A stretch of 64,000 nt of DNA, from the NCBI GenBank assembly GCA_027924585.1, contig BSBM01000361.1:66934001-66998000 (forward strand). The letters are read 5' to 3'. Positions 11,871-22,559 of this stretch are shown in pieces. The translations under genes and the position numbers were made by a program. This stretch comes from Larix kaempferi (Eukaryota; Streptophyta; Pinopsida; Pinales; Pinaceae). Every line of letters starts with the position of its first letter. Within the stretch, counting starts at the first letter, position 1. Below the pieces are notes generated by a model. The model had not been told where the DNA came from, did no database searches, and worked only from the letters and a program-made list of their open reading frames with translations.

Positions 11871-12384
11871 GGCCATAACCGGTATAATTGAAATAAAAAT
11901 CCAAATCCACGGTTACCGGAACCGCTAACCGGATGGATTCCCTATACCAAACGGTAGATAATCTAATTGGGATAATCTATCGGGGAGAATCCCTTTCTGA
12001 TTGATGCTACGATATCCGAGGCATCAAGAGGCTCTTATAGGGTATATTGGTGATAAGGGTTAGATGACAATGGTTATAGGGGTTACATTCCTATTATCTT
12101 TAGTATCGCTACTCATAATGGAGGATATGCTTGAGAGGTTGTGTGTAGTTGACTAAGGCGTTCTTGAAATTGGATGATTACATTATTATTTTAGGGATTC
12201 AAGCCAAGGTTCCATCCCTCAACCATGTATAGGGCCCAAACACCCATACCTAGAATCCAAGACATTAGAATGGAAACACCCATATTCATACTTGGAATCA
12301 AGTCTAGCCTCAGGAAATCCTATGTCATGGCTTTAGGTGTTATTCATGGAAATGGATGACTAAATATCCTAACCCTTGTGGTTA
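11871..12384. other. No gene; CCGGTTA/GGTTACCGG-type words
   Basis: AT-rich sequence without a supported ORF. Several CCGG-containing inverted words (ACCGGTATAATT, GGTTACCGGAACC, CTAACCGG) occur at 11875-11945. No domain, LTR or tandem unit is evident. Confidence 0.35.
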
Positions 12385-12525
12385 AGGAGAGAAGAGAGGG
12401 GTGAGGGAGGGAGGGGGGATTGGGTAGAGTGGAAGAGAAGTGGGGGGGGGGATTGGGTGGATATAAAGAGAAAGGGGGAATGGGGTTATAGAGAGGGAGG
12501 GGGGGTTTAGAGAGAGATAGAAAAA
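12385..12525 (-). repeat. GA/G-rich tract, inverse of the CT satellite
   Basis: The plus strand reads GAGAGGGGTGAGGGAGGGAG and then GGGTTTAGAGAGAGATAG. On the minus strand this is CT repeats with CTAAACCCCC spacers, the same pattern as 471-2740 in inverse orientation. 12398-12418 fits a four-run G-quadruplex pattern, and 12442-12451 contains a run of at least nine G. Minus-strand Leu/Pro/Ser frames here are low-complexity artefacts. Confidence 0.7.
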
Positions 12526-13444
12526 ATGTGCGCAACAATGTGACCGTGCTAGTATGCGTGCGCGCATTTGCGTGCACATGTGTTTAGATTCAATTTTTTT
12601 TGTGCCCTTGCAAGTTTGGTACTAGCTTATGATTTCCAAACCTTGAGTCTCGGTCTGAGTTATGGCATAACACACCAATTTCTGTAACTTCATGTTTTTC
12701 ATGCTTAGTTCCACATATGCTCCACTTGTGCACTACTGATGAAATTGCACAAACTTGTTGAGATTTGTGTGCAGATTCTAACTGTATATTTTTTGAATAA
12801 ATATGTTATTGTTTTCTATTTTTAATTCATTTTTAACTACACTCATGTCAAATTTGTAAAAAACATAGGTCATTTATTTGGGCTATAACTTTTGATTGGC
12901 TTACATATTTCGAAAATGGAAAAGAATCCACACAAGAGTACAAGAATACCTATAAGATCAAAAAATGATTGATTATGTTAATACCATGATATGGTGGACC
13001 AACGCTCAATTATGTCGTTTTAGGGCTTCATTGACTTTCGTAATTTAAAAAAAATATAAAATTAACTTTTCATTTTTTGGAAAAATATCCCTGCACAAGA
13101 TTGTATGTTTCCTACACCTCTACATATTTAATTCCTCATAATTTGACAATTTACATAACAAACCGGTGGACCAACGCGAACATATGCATTATGTTTTAGA
13201 GAAAAAATAACATATCAAGCTTGGAATAATGACATTTTGGGGTGATTATACCACCTTTCCATAAATAAAAGTTATATATTCTAGAAAGTGATCCGATTGT
13301 CTACGTTTCATCTTTTTGCACCTGATTCTAAAAAGTTTTGTAGGTATAATTCATTTTAATGATCATATTTCTATTTTTCTAGCATGCCATTGCAACTAAT
13401 GCATCATAAGTGGGTATAATTACCTTGCACCAGCCCATATCATG
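12526..13444. other. AT-rich spacer, nothing recognised
   Basis: Stop-rich in all frames. No LTR boundary, tandem repeat or known domain seen. Confidence 0.4.
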
Positions 13445-13880
13445 AAAAAATTACACCTCAAGAAATTTGATCCCTCTCCATTTTTTATATACTCGAGTTT
13501 AAGATGGATTTATGTTGGTATTATTTTGTTTACTTTATGAGTAGATATGGATATCACTTATTAAAATCATTGTACCAAATAACTATTGAGTAGATAGTGT
13601 GTTTTCTGTGTAATAAATTTACATGGTAAACTATTTACAAATTTAGTAGAAGGATGGTTGATGTTTGATTTATGGGTTTAAGATGGATCTATCTTGGTTT
13701 TAATTTTAATTTTATTTTATGAGCTGATATGGATTTTTTAATTACTTTTCATTTAGTTTTAATTTTTTATTTCATGAGCTATATGATTTTTTTAATTACT
13801 TTTTATTTTTGGTAGCATAACACTACGTTAAGTGACAACATCTCCCCCTAAGTTGTATGCATACTTATTGAATATATTGC
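13445..13880 (-). mobile_element. Small hairpin element family, copy 1
   Basis: On the minus strand the sequence reads from GCAATATATTC (13880) through TAGGGGGAGATGTTGTCAC (13860-13842) into AT-rich ~45-bp tandem units ending CTCATAAAATAAAA. It then reaches CCAACATAAATCCATCTTAAA and GAGAGGGATCAAATTTCTTG (13522-13455). The same modules, in the same order, occur at 35212-35550 and 44021-44332. The hairpin here seems to have lost one arm. No protein is encoded. Confidence 0.6.
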
Positions 13881-15127
13881 TACAAAAATAGAAGAAAATA
13901 GAAACCATACAAAGTTGTAATTTATCTCCTTATAAAATGATGTTAATTTTATTAAACCAAGGTAAATTCATCTTAACTCAGGATCTGTCATACTTCAATG
14001 ATGATCAAATATTTCTAGGTGCAAATCCTTTTTATAGTGAAAACACTTATGAAAATTTTGCACCTCATGGTGATAGATTAAGATTTAAGATGAATCTACT
14101 CTAGTGATGGAACTAGATTAGATTAGATGAAATCATAAAAGATAAAAGTTACTTGAAAACAACATAACTTCATACTTGTATAGCAAATAGAAATCAAGAT
14201 GTATTTAAGTTTCATTAATTTTGTTAATTAATTAATTGGATTTTTGTTTTAAAATTTAAGTGTATAACTTTAACTTAGGATTGCCATTATAAATTTGTTT
14301 ACTTAATATTTAATATTTTATTAAATTATCATGCTCCAACCCAACATTATGCCACTTGTCAGCTCCACATTGGACATAGAATTGTACACTTCTCCTTCAT
14401 ATATTAAATTGTAAAAAACACTTTTCACATAATAAATTATTTACAAAACCTTAAATTTGAAAAGTAAAATATACAATAAAACACTTATACCATTTACAAT
14501 CCCAATCCATGTGCAATCATAATCATAATCCCATATTATATAACCATAGTACAACTTTTAGAAAGAAAAAAAAAATCAATGAAGAAAACAAGGAGATAAA
14601 ATATGAGAGCTTTGAGATGAAGAGAGCAAGGTGATAAAATTTAAGTTCCCACTTATATTTCTCTTTTACCATCTAAAGATCTTGAAGATTCCTAAATATC
14701 AAGGTGGAGATAACTCAATAAATACCTTCAATGAACGTTACATTTCGTCTCCACCTCCGTAGATCCTACCATTCCACATTCCCTCATAGAAAACACAACC
14801 TAGGACCCCTGTATGATCCGTGAGCAACGAATTTTTGTGTTAATGGACCTAAGTACACTAAATCTGATAATTATATTGATGTATTTATGTGTCATGTGCC
14901 ATGGTTATATTTAATGGGTTAAGGAAAGTTTTTTAAATTGTAAAAAAATAAGATCAATATATTGTAGGTAGGGAATAAGAGTAGGATGTGGGGGTTTATA
15001 GGTATTGAGTGTATCAAAAGGGGTATCTAGTAAAAATAAAAATAGTTTTTTTTTAATTATAAATATGTATTGGGAAGGGGGACTCAACTAGGGTTGAAAT
15101 TTGACGATATCATAATATAATTTTATT
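13881..15127. other. AT-rich spacer, nothing recognised
   Basis: Low-complexity AT-rich sequence with no supported ORF or boundary. It lies between two oppositely oriented members of the small hairpin family. Confidence 0.4.
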
Positions 15128-15269
15128 GCACTCAGAATAATGAGGTGCTTTCAACCCAGTATGGGGTAGATGTTGTAATAAAAATGAATGTAGGATGTGT
15201 AAATTTTTCTAGACATGTAAAAAAATTAAAATAAAAAAAGAAATTATACCTCAAAATAGATCTATGTTG
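15128..15269 (+). mobile_element. Small hairpin element family, copy 2 (deleted)
   Basis: Begins GCACTCAGAATAATGAGGTG and continues CAACCCAGTATGGGGTAGA/TGTTGTAATA (15153-15180). It ends AAATAGATCTATGTTG at 15269. Only ~142 bp remain against ~312-339 bp elsewhere. The central hairpin is collapsed: TTATACCTCAAAATAGATCT joins the two ends of the usual arm. Confidence 0.6.
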
Positions 15270-16351
15270 ACTTTTAAGCACAACATTTCCAAGTATTTGA
15301 CAAACAAAAAGCTTGCCATATATCTTTCATATAAAACCCTATGAATGAAGTGTATAATAAATTCACGCAGTTTTCCAATGATGAAACTCTACAATTTCTT
15401 TTATTGGAAGATTATTCTAGAATCTCCACCTATTACTTGATCTACAAAACATATCAACATAAAATAAACATTAAATGCTATACAACTAAAATTCATTCAA
15501 AGATTTTAAAATAATATATATGAAATTGTAGCAAAACTACAACAATTCTTTACCGTCATGAGAGGTTGACTCAAAGGGAGACAATTTATAAAATTTTAAA
15601 ATTTTAGTTTACTTTTAATGCTTTTATACTTTAGGCAGTTTTGACTCGAATTTAAAGCAATTTTCAATTGTTTTTCAAGTGATTTAATTTTTTTTTGTAC
15701 ATTAGGTACCTAGTTATAGCTATGCTCTCGATGGGGAAAGACCCACCCACTTCAATTAGGGGATTAGGATATGGCATATTGCTTTTAATTTTAAGATTGT
15801 AATTTATAAAACATTTAGGAATTTCTTTTTATCTCATATCACAAGGTTCCCTACTTATAATTGTTTTCAAGGCCAAAATAAACTTTCCACCTTCCACCCT
15901 TCATTCATATTTTTCTCGATGATGAAAGTCAATTCCTCCAAATTATTATTATTATACAAAAAATAAAAATAAATAACCTTATTAAATTTTACCTTATTTA
16001 AAATTAAGAAAGCTCTTAAATGAACATTAACTTTTTAATAATAAAAATAAATAAATTTTAAGTTCAAGCATTGAGATCCTTGTTCACTATTTTTATAAAC
16101 ATATATATTAATGGTAATAACATTACTACTAAAATGTGAACACTTTATACTATGTAAAATCCTTGGTTTTAGAATGACCAAAAAAAATTATTATTAGGTT
16201 TAAATAATAAAATTTTATATAAATAGTGTTTTTAAACAAAAAATGGTTAAGTTTATATTGATAAAAAAGAGAAAAAAAATTGAAAAAAATTATCTATAAT
16301 TGTTGAAAGGTTCATATATGGTAACTTGCAAAAAGAAACAAATATTTACAG
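15270..16351. other. AT-rich spacer, nothing recognised
   Basis: No supported gene, repeat unit or RNA. The frames are short and closed. Confidence 0.4.
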
Positions 16352-17073
16352 TTATCCAAAATGAGGAATTGTTATTCCAAAATATAAAAATCCATTTAAA
16401 CTACTAGAATCACTATATGTTCCGTGCTTAATATAGAGAACATCATATTCATAATTTTCTGGATTATTCACATCATCTATTGAAGCATCTTTATCATTAA
16501 CGGCCTCAACATCATAAGAGTCTTCTTCCATATTTACAATTGTATCATCTTCTTTAGCAGTATCATCATCTTGAGCATCACTGGAGTTTTCTTTATCTTC
16601 CTCACTATCAGCAACAAGATTTACTTGCACACCCTCAATCCCATCTTTTTCCATCGAGCCGGAGAGGATTTGAACCAGCTGCAACACTGAATTATCATCA
16701 CAATTCTTAAAATCAGAGTTTTCCTCATTCTTAGAAAATCCCCCCCTATTAAATCTTCATGATTCGACGCATCATTGGATATTTCTTATAGTTTTTCATC
16801 ACAAGCCCTAGCATCCACTTGCGTACCAATGAAACAAGCGTCCACACTATCATTGATTTGGAGGGAAAACTAAACTCAATTTGGTCCAGACAATTATCTA
16901 ACACCGGAGAATGAGAAACCAATTGATGAACTCCATCAATTAGTCCTTCCATATGGGCGCGCATCCATTTCAAATGACTACGAAAATCCTGAATACTAGC
17001 TTGGGCTGCACTGACTTACTCAGAAAGATCCTCTAAATGATTTTCAATATCCATATTCACAAGATTAACACAA
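16352..17073 (-). pseudogene. Decayed acidic/coiled-coil ORF, unknown
   Basis: On the minus strand an N-terminal part starts at an ATG near 17073 (MDIENHLEDLSE, stop, VSAAQASIQDFRSHLKWM). It looks helical and continues to about 16880. After frame changes a 111-codon open segment (16687-16352) is rich in Asp/Glu (DSEEDKENSSDAQDDD). This layout, helical then acidic, could be a retroelement structural ORF. I do not recognise the family and the evidence that it was coding is modest. Confidence 0.3.
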
Positions 17074-17829
17074 TTCCAGTCAATACTATAGATACCAAAA
17101 CCAAACCTACCAAAGTAAGGAAAACACAACAAATTGTGCCAGGAGTTCTCTCCAGAAGAATTTAAACACATAGCCCAACCAAAGCTTGTAACTAGAGAAT
17201 TGAAAAAACAACAAGAGGACAAAACAAGAGCTTCAACCTCTCTAACCAAGGACAAAGGTAAGAGAGAATTGCTAACAACAACACAAAAAGCGAAAGCCCA
17301 AACCAAAATTTTTAGAACACCCATATCCCAAACTTGCCAAACAAAATAAAGGACATAGCCACTATGAAATACCTAGAAGAGAGAGCACAAAAGGTTGACA
17401 AACCCACCAAAGAAATGCCTATCTCCTCTGACTAAGGAGAAGGCAGAGGAAATCTCAGCATCCTTCACCACCATTCCAAAAGAACAGGCCCTCCAATGAC
17501 TAATGCTTCCAAAAAACGCTAAAACAGAACCTCCCCCGCAACTATCAAATTACCAGACCTTCATAGAACTCCATCGCTTAGTACAAACATGCCTCCACAC
17601 AAGAGAGCATTATGATCACTATTACCAACAAACCAACTCACATCGATAACCCTTACATGAAACTAACATCACCACCATCGAAGTGTTTATTCAACTTCCC
17701 CATGTCATTTATGTTGTGAAGACAAATGTCACCCTCAATCCTCCTAGAATGAAGAACATTTAGCATTATAAAGACCAAGGAACATTTAGCTAAATTGGTC
17801 CCCCATTTTCAATTAATCCTCCCCGAGGT
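17074..17829. other. No clear gene
   Basis: A Lys-rich plus-strand frame at 17134-17349 and its minus-strand shadow are both open, so the strand cannot be decided. No known motif. The right part borders the RNase H remnant on the minus strand and may be its 3' flank. Confidence 0.3.
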
Positions 17830-18125
17830 AGATGAGAAGGTTAGTTAGCAAGACCATTTGCTGATGAATTGAGATTTCTTCTAACATGAAAAAATTGAAT
17901 CGATTGAAATTGGGGAAGAATACCCAAAATATGGTAATGAAGGCAACCAACAATTAGATCCTTAATCTCTTGGCATTTCCTAGATTGAAAAATGATAAGA
18001 AGAGAATCACCTATCACAACTAGGGAACAACTCCAACATCAAAAGTCAACTTAAACCCTAGGAATAAAGTAGAGCTTTCCGCCTGACTATTAGTGTCATT
18101 CCCTATACTACAAGCATTTAAGTCT
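17830..18125 (-). pseudogene. RNase H domain remnant (LINE type)
   Basis: The minus strand encodes CSIGNDTNSQAESSTLFLGF (about 18120-18057). A stop-rich frameshifted joint follows, and then IGDSLLIIFQSRKCQEIKDL and FFHVRRNLNSSANGLANQ. These match the order of plant LINE-type RNase H motifs: N-x-QAE with the catalytic Glu, GDS with the catalytic Asp, and the HV-R-LN-xAD-LAN ending. In the last motif Asp is replaced by Asn (NGLAN). At least one frameshift and several stops are present. No RT is found next to it, so it is an isolated 3' fragment. Confidence 0.6.
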
Positions 18126-18581
18126 TTACTATATTTCTTTCATGGTCAAAAGGCACCCCTCCAGCACTTACCATCCCTTCTTATATAATAATTGTAAATG
18201 TGGTTGATTAGATAAATTTGAAATTAATTATAAATATGGTAGATTAAATAAATTTGAAATTTGCACTTTTCGAAGTTTGAATGGTTAAGATCACTACTTT
18301 ATAAAAGATATTATAATCGCATTATTCATTTTAATAATATACATGTGGTGAATTTTAAACGAAGGAAACTTTTCGAGCATTAAGCAAGGCCCAAGGCCCA
18401 ACTTCCCACAAACGAGATGGAGGAGAGATTGAAATCAATTCGGTTTCTTATGAGGATTCAAATAAGGGAAGCTGCAAGGCAGCGAGTCCTTGTTTTATGA
18501 ATTAAAAGTATGTGTCCTCAAATATTTAAAAAGTAGTGGTTAGTTGATGAAATCATAAGCTTTCTTTGGTCTAAGTTCCTC
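18126..18581. other. AT-rich spacer, nothing recognised
   Basis: No open frame with a domain and no repeat boundary seen. Confidence 0.4.
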
Positions 18582-18863
18582 TTTTAAACTCTTTTTATTT
18601 ATACCTGTGATAAACTCTCTTTTATTTATACCTGTGATATGTTGTTGCTAACATATTTTACATTTTTAGTACCTAATCCTTTTCATTATTTATCATGTTT
18701 TTCTTACTCAGTCTATGAGTAATAGACTTTCTCCTCTGCTTTCTAAAAATCCTCTAATATATTTTCCATTATTATTACCTCATTTTTTTTTACGATTTAT
18801 CAATTTTTTTATACTCAGTCTCTGCTTAATAGACTTTCTCCTTTTCTGCTTTCTAAAAAGCCC
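18582..18863 (+). repeat. Two local direct duplications
   Basis: A ~27-bp unit containing TTTATTTATACCTGTGATA is repeated at about 18590-18642. A ~48-bp unit (ACTCAGTCT, then TAATAGACTTTCTCC and CTGCTTTCTAAAAA) occurs at about 18706-18752 and again at 18812-18860. Both are simple duplications without coding content. Confidence 0.6.
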
Positions 18864-18882
18864 CTCATCCGTATCTGTAAAT

Positions 18883-19266
18883 AAATTAAAATATGCACCA
18901 CCAATATAAATATTTATAAATATATTAAAATACCCATCTTGATCCTTATAAAGTTATATATTATTCAAATTTTAAATAATTTTAACACCACAATATGAAT
19001 AATGATGGTGAGGTATTACTTAAAATATGCATCCCAATACAGATATCCATAAATATATTAAAATAACCAACATGACCCTTATTATTAAGTTATATATTAA
19101 TTCAAATTTTCAATAATTTTAACACCCCAATATGAATCATCGTGGTGGGGTATACTTAACTAGTACATGAGCACCCTACCAAATTCAATAATACTTAGTT
19201 ATAACATCCTAGGGGTATTTTAATATACTTGTGGATAGATGTATTGCCGAGTATGTTTTAATTTAA
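18883..19266. mobile_element. MITE-like inverted repeat with inner duplication
   Basis: The left end (from TAAATTAAAATATGCACCAC) recurs inverted at the right end (19209-19262, ending GTATGTTTTAATTTA). Imperfect terminal inverted repeats of ~50 bp therefore bound ~380 bp. Inside, a ~132-bp unit is tandemly duplicated (about 18888-19019 and 19020-19157), each ending in ATATGAAT-type sequence and TGGTG. No ORF is present. The size and inverted ends suggest a non-autonomous DNA element, but I cannot define a target-site duplication or superfamily. Confidence 0.5.
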
Positions 19267-19499
19267 CCATGGATATGGAGATAGGGATTTTAAAGGCAAT
19301 GATTTTAAAACTAATTGTTGTGTTGTCAAAGGTCGAATAAAGACTAACCCTGCTTATATATATTATTTAAAATATTTTTAAAAAAATATTAAAATTTTAA
19401 AAATCAATTTAGAAAAATATTTAATATTAAGTAAAAAAAATCATATATTAATTAAATCCAATATATATATATATATATAATATAAAAAATATTATTTAA

Positions 19500-19880
19500 T
19501 ATTAATTTGCAAAAATGGTATACTATAAGTTTAATAATTGCATCTAGAGGAGCCAAAAAATTATGGATTATAAAATAAAAAAATTATAAAAATTAATTAA
19601 AAAATCAATGTTCGTTTATAAAGTAAAAACTTAAAACTTAAAACTTAAGCATGGATCTATCAAGTAAGAGAGATCAAAATTTTTTAGTTTAAATTAAAAA
19701 AAATTATACCTCAACAAATTAGATTTCTCTTTGTACTTGATAGATCCGGGTTTAAGATGGATCTATGCTAGTTAAATCTAATGGCCCAACTTATATCCAA
19801 AAATAAGTACTTGATAAATCTGGGTTTAAGATAGATCTATGTTAGTTAAATCCAATAGCCCAGCTTATATCCAAAAATAC
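19500..19880 (+). mobile_element. Small hairpin element family, copy 3
   Basis: The 3' part of the family. AT-rich units (AATTAAAAAATCAATGTTCG) lead to a hairpin. The left arm GGATCTATCAAGTAAGAGAG (about 19653-19672) pairs imperfectly with TACTTGATAGATCCGGGTTT (about 19734-19753). The last ~73 bp, from ACTTGATAGATCC to ATATCCAAAAATA, are duplicated in tandem (about 19735-19807 and 19808-19879). The 5' GCACCGAG/PPT-like part is missing. Confidence 0.55.
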
Positions 19881-20002
19881 AAAAACAATTATCAACCAAA
19901 ACAGTCCAAACTTTATTTTTTTATTGAAAAAAAAAACTATTGAGATCATATAATTGGTGTTAACAAAATAATTATAAGAAAACAGATCCATATAAGTCCA
20001 GG

Positions 20003-20134
20003 AACAGATCCATGAACGGGTGAAGAGCACCAATTACTCTGTAGAAACAGATCCATGGACGGGTGAAGAGCACCTATTACTGTGTACAAACAGATCCATG
20101 AACGGCGGCTGAAGAGCACCTATTACTCTGTAGG
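20003..20134. repeat. Three 43-bp tandem repeats next to PMEI gene
   Basis: Units start at 20003, 20046 and 20089 with AACAGATCCATG and end in ATTACTCTGTAG/ATTACTGTGTAC. The third has a 3-bp insertion (GGCGGC). A further partial start, AACAGATCCAT, lies at 19981. The array is ~145 bp beyond the PMEI stop codon, beyond the proposed poly(A) signal. Confidence 0.85.
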
Positions 20135-20142
20135 CCATTTTC

Positions 20143-20148
20143 TTTATT
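20143..20148 (-). terminator. Candidate poly(A) signal of PMEI gene
   Basis: TTTATT on the plus strand is AATAAA on the minus strand, ~131 nt after the TGA of the PMEI-like gene. A plausible 3' UTR length, but AATAAA occurs often by chance in AT-rich DNA. Confidence 0.35.
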
Positions 20149-20278
20149 GGAGTCAAATCAAAAGCGAAACTAAAAAAAATTGTCATAGCATTCATTCAAA
20201 CTGATAATTAACTACAAATAAATAAGCCAAAACCCTAAAATTTGGAATAATGCCAGAATATCAGAATATGATATGCGT

Positions 20279-20893
20279 TCACATGTCGATCTCAGTTTCG
20301 TCAGCTCCAGTGGCAGCCATTGCGCTAACGAGTTCAAGGGCATTAGAGATCAATTGGTGCACATTCTTTACGCGGGCCTTGACCATGGCCTTAACGTTCC
20401 CGTCCACAAACTTAAGGCTGTTGCCGCAGGAGTCCTCGTTTGTGAAGGCCGCGTTCATCCCGCTCAACACGTCGTCCATCTGCGAATCGAAGGTATTCCG
20501 TCTCAAGTGCTTCAGCTCCGCCAGAGATTGCCCAAGCCCGTCCTTGATGTCGCGCAAATTCAGAATACAATCCTGAAGCGCCGCCATTTCTATTTTACTG
20601 AGGAAATCGCTTCTGGTTTTCAGGTCAGCGACCCACACGGAAGCATTACGGACACTAATCAAACTCACATCCACGGCAGCTTTGGCCATCTCGCTGAGCC
20701 TAGGCTTTAGAGTTCCAGGGTAGGAAGAAAGCGACGAGACACAGAGCTCCTCGTACTCAGTCACACTGCACGAGGATTTGATAAAATCGGCGATTTCCAT
20801 GGTCGGATCCGGCGGATTCACGTCTTTCGGTTCTACTGAACCCATTATCACAGAGATCAGGATGACCAAAAACCTAATAGCCGATGAATCCAT
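20279..20893 (-). CDS. PMEI/invertase-inhibitor-like protein
   Basis: A 204-residue intronless gene, typical in length for the plant pectin methylesterase/invertase inhibitor family. These secreted four-helix proteins bind and inhibit cell-wall pectin methylesterase or acid invertase. The N-terminus MDSSAIRFLVILISVIMG is a likely signal peptide. The four family cysteines are present: C42 and C51 eight residues apart (SSC then ELC), C109 (LQDC) and C156 (EDSCG), fitting two disulfides. One N-glycosylation site, NAS, lies at 83-85. I chose the ATG at 20893. An upstream in-frame extension would need a TTG start and would put charged residues before the signal. A TATA box lies ~65 bp upstream. 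There is no disruption, so it is probably functional. Whether the target is PME or invertase cannot be told from sequence. Confidence 0.9.
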   Translation of the reverse strand: MDSSAIRFLVILISVIMGSVEPKDVNPPDPTMEIADFIKSSCSVTEYEELCVSSLSSYPGTLKPRLSEMAKAAVDVSLISVRNASVWVADLKTRSDFLSKIEMAALQDCILNLRDIKDGLGQSLAELKHLRRNTFDSQMDDVLSGMNAAFTNEDSCGNSLKFVDGNVKAMVKARVKNVHQLISNALELVSAMAATGADETEIDM

Positions 20894-20955
20894 GGCAACT
20901 CTATTTACAGAACGGGATAACAAATAAGCTGCTATTCTGCTTATTGATGCCTTTT

Positions 20956-20964
20956 CTTATATAG
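20956..20964 (-). promoter_or_regulatory. TATA box of PMEI-like gene
   Basis: The minus strand reads CTATATAAG, 63-71 bp upstream of the chosen ATG. This gives a short 5' UTR of about 30-40 nt, normal for this kind of gene. Confidence 0.65.
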
Positions 20965-22559
20965 AACAGACGGACGCTTCTGGAAATTGTTGACCAACCG
21001 TGATTGTTCCACTTCCGGCGGATTGTCCCATGCTTTCGTTTTCCCGAATCCGTTTCCGGCTCCTTAAACCCGGGGGAGTTTGGATTCCGTTTGGATTTGT
21101 AAGGTTGAATCAGCGTAGGATAAAAGACAACCAAAACGCCCCGTTTTTCCGGTCACTTGGGGATAAAAACGTGTTAAAATTTTTGTTGAAAATAGTTATT
21201 TTAGTAATTTCAGTATTGATGATTGTTTGTTCAATTAATTGTCTCATTTTAAAACTATTCAGAATGCGAAATTATAATATACACACTCTGAATTGTTGTT
21301 TTGACCATAATTACTTTGCCGGAAATCGGAGGATTCCGACAAATCGGAAGAGACGTTTTAGTTAGGACTTATATAGCTCCGGTTGAATCCGGCAAGATTC
21401 AACTATTGGCCGCATCGTTCGCATAATCTTAAATTATTATCATCATTATTCATGAAATGCAGGAAGATTAATTTTTTTCAAATTAATTTTTTGGCTATTT
21501 CCATTTCTATCACTAATAATATCAAATTAAAATCTGTTCTTTTATTGGTCAACACAGCGAGTCATGATTCAGGAATGACCAAATCCTGCTTTGACTTGCA
21601 TTACCAATTTACGAAACTATCAATTTGACAGGTCAGCATTTGTGGGAAATGTTATTAAAATTTAATAATGGTGAAAAAGCGCTTCTCATCTGGCTTTTTA
21701 TGGTATCACATTAACTGAAAATAATATTTAAACGCCACGTAATATCCTTTTTATGTCTTACATCATAGATTCACGGAAGAGAAAATATTTAAAACCCCAC
21801 ATAATATCCGTTTTATGGGTCACATGGAGACTAAGTTGGTGAGAATTTGTTTTCATGGATAACCTAGTAACTAATTTAGTAGAAAAAGGATTTGATTTGT
21901 TTTTTATTTATTTATAGTTCATGGATTGCAGTAATGAGTTCCGAGTGTGTTCACACCACGGCGGTGGTTAGGGTTTAGTTTTAGTAGTCTATCGAAGTCG
22001 GTGGTGATAGGAAATTAGAAAACATCAAAACCTAAAATGTTTAATGGCTTTTTTCTTCGATATGGTTTGAGCAAAGGGTTTTTAACATGAGTAAAAATGA
22101 ACCTAAAAATTGAATTATGAGTAAATCACATTCTATCATAAACCTTGTTATGAAACAAGATATATCACATTAAAGTTCCATACAAACATATATATTTAAA
22201 GCAGTTTTACAAGGTCACATGATAAGAGCATTAAAAATTAAAAATTAAAGAAAAAAATGCACTTTAGGTTTTGATTCCCTCTCAAAGAACACCCGATATG
22301 TCTTCAAAGGTAGCTAGTGAATCACAAGTCAAATTATGTAACCCCTCATCCTAACCCTTAGATGCTTAGGATGATTTGGGTGGACCAATGAGAAGAAGAT
22401 GAGCTTTGAGATAACTCCAAAAGTCCAGGAGTTACAATTTGAATAGCTAGATTATACAAAGTCCTGCAAAGCATGATGGATGGACTACAATGATAAGAAC
22501 ACAAAAAAATTATCTCTATCTCCATAATCAATTATTAGAAGAAACTAATATATTTTAAA
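20965..22559. other. PMEI upstream flank, no other gene
   Basis: The first few hundred bases are the likely promoter of the minus-strand PMEI gene. The rest is AT-rich without a supported ORF. The left end of the LINE RT remnant begins near 22560. Confidence 0.4.

Noticed and set aside
12344-12579. Pro/Leu/Ser frames on the minus strand
   Set aside because: Low-complexity shadow of the G/GA-rich tract.
20273-20710. Plus-strand 145-codon frame over the PMEI gene
   Set aside because: Antisense shadow of a clear gene with conserved cysteines on the minus strand.
20894-20923. Longer PMEI start upstream of 20893
   Set aside because: It would start with TTG and add charged residues before the signal peptide; the ATG at 20893 fits better.
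21000-21365. 121-codon plus-strand frame upstream of PMEI
   Set aside because: No domain, and it overlaps the promoter of the opposite-strand gene.
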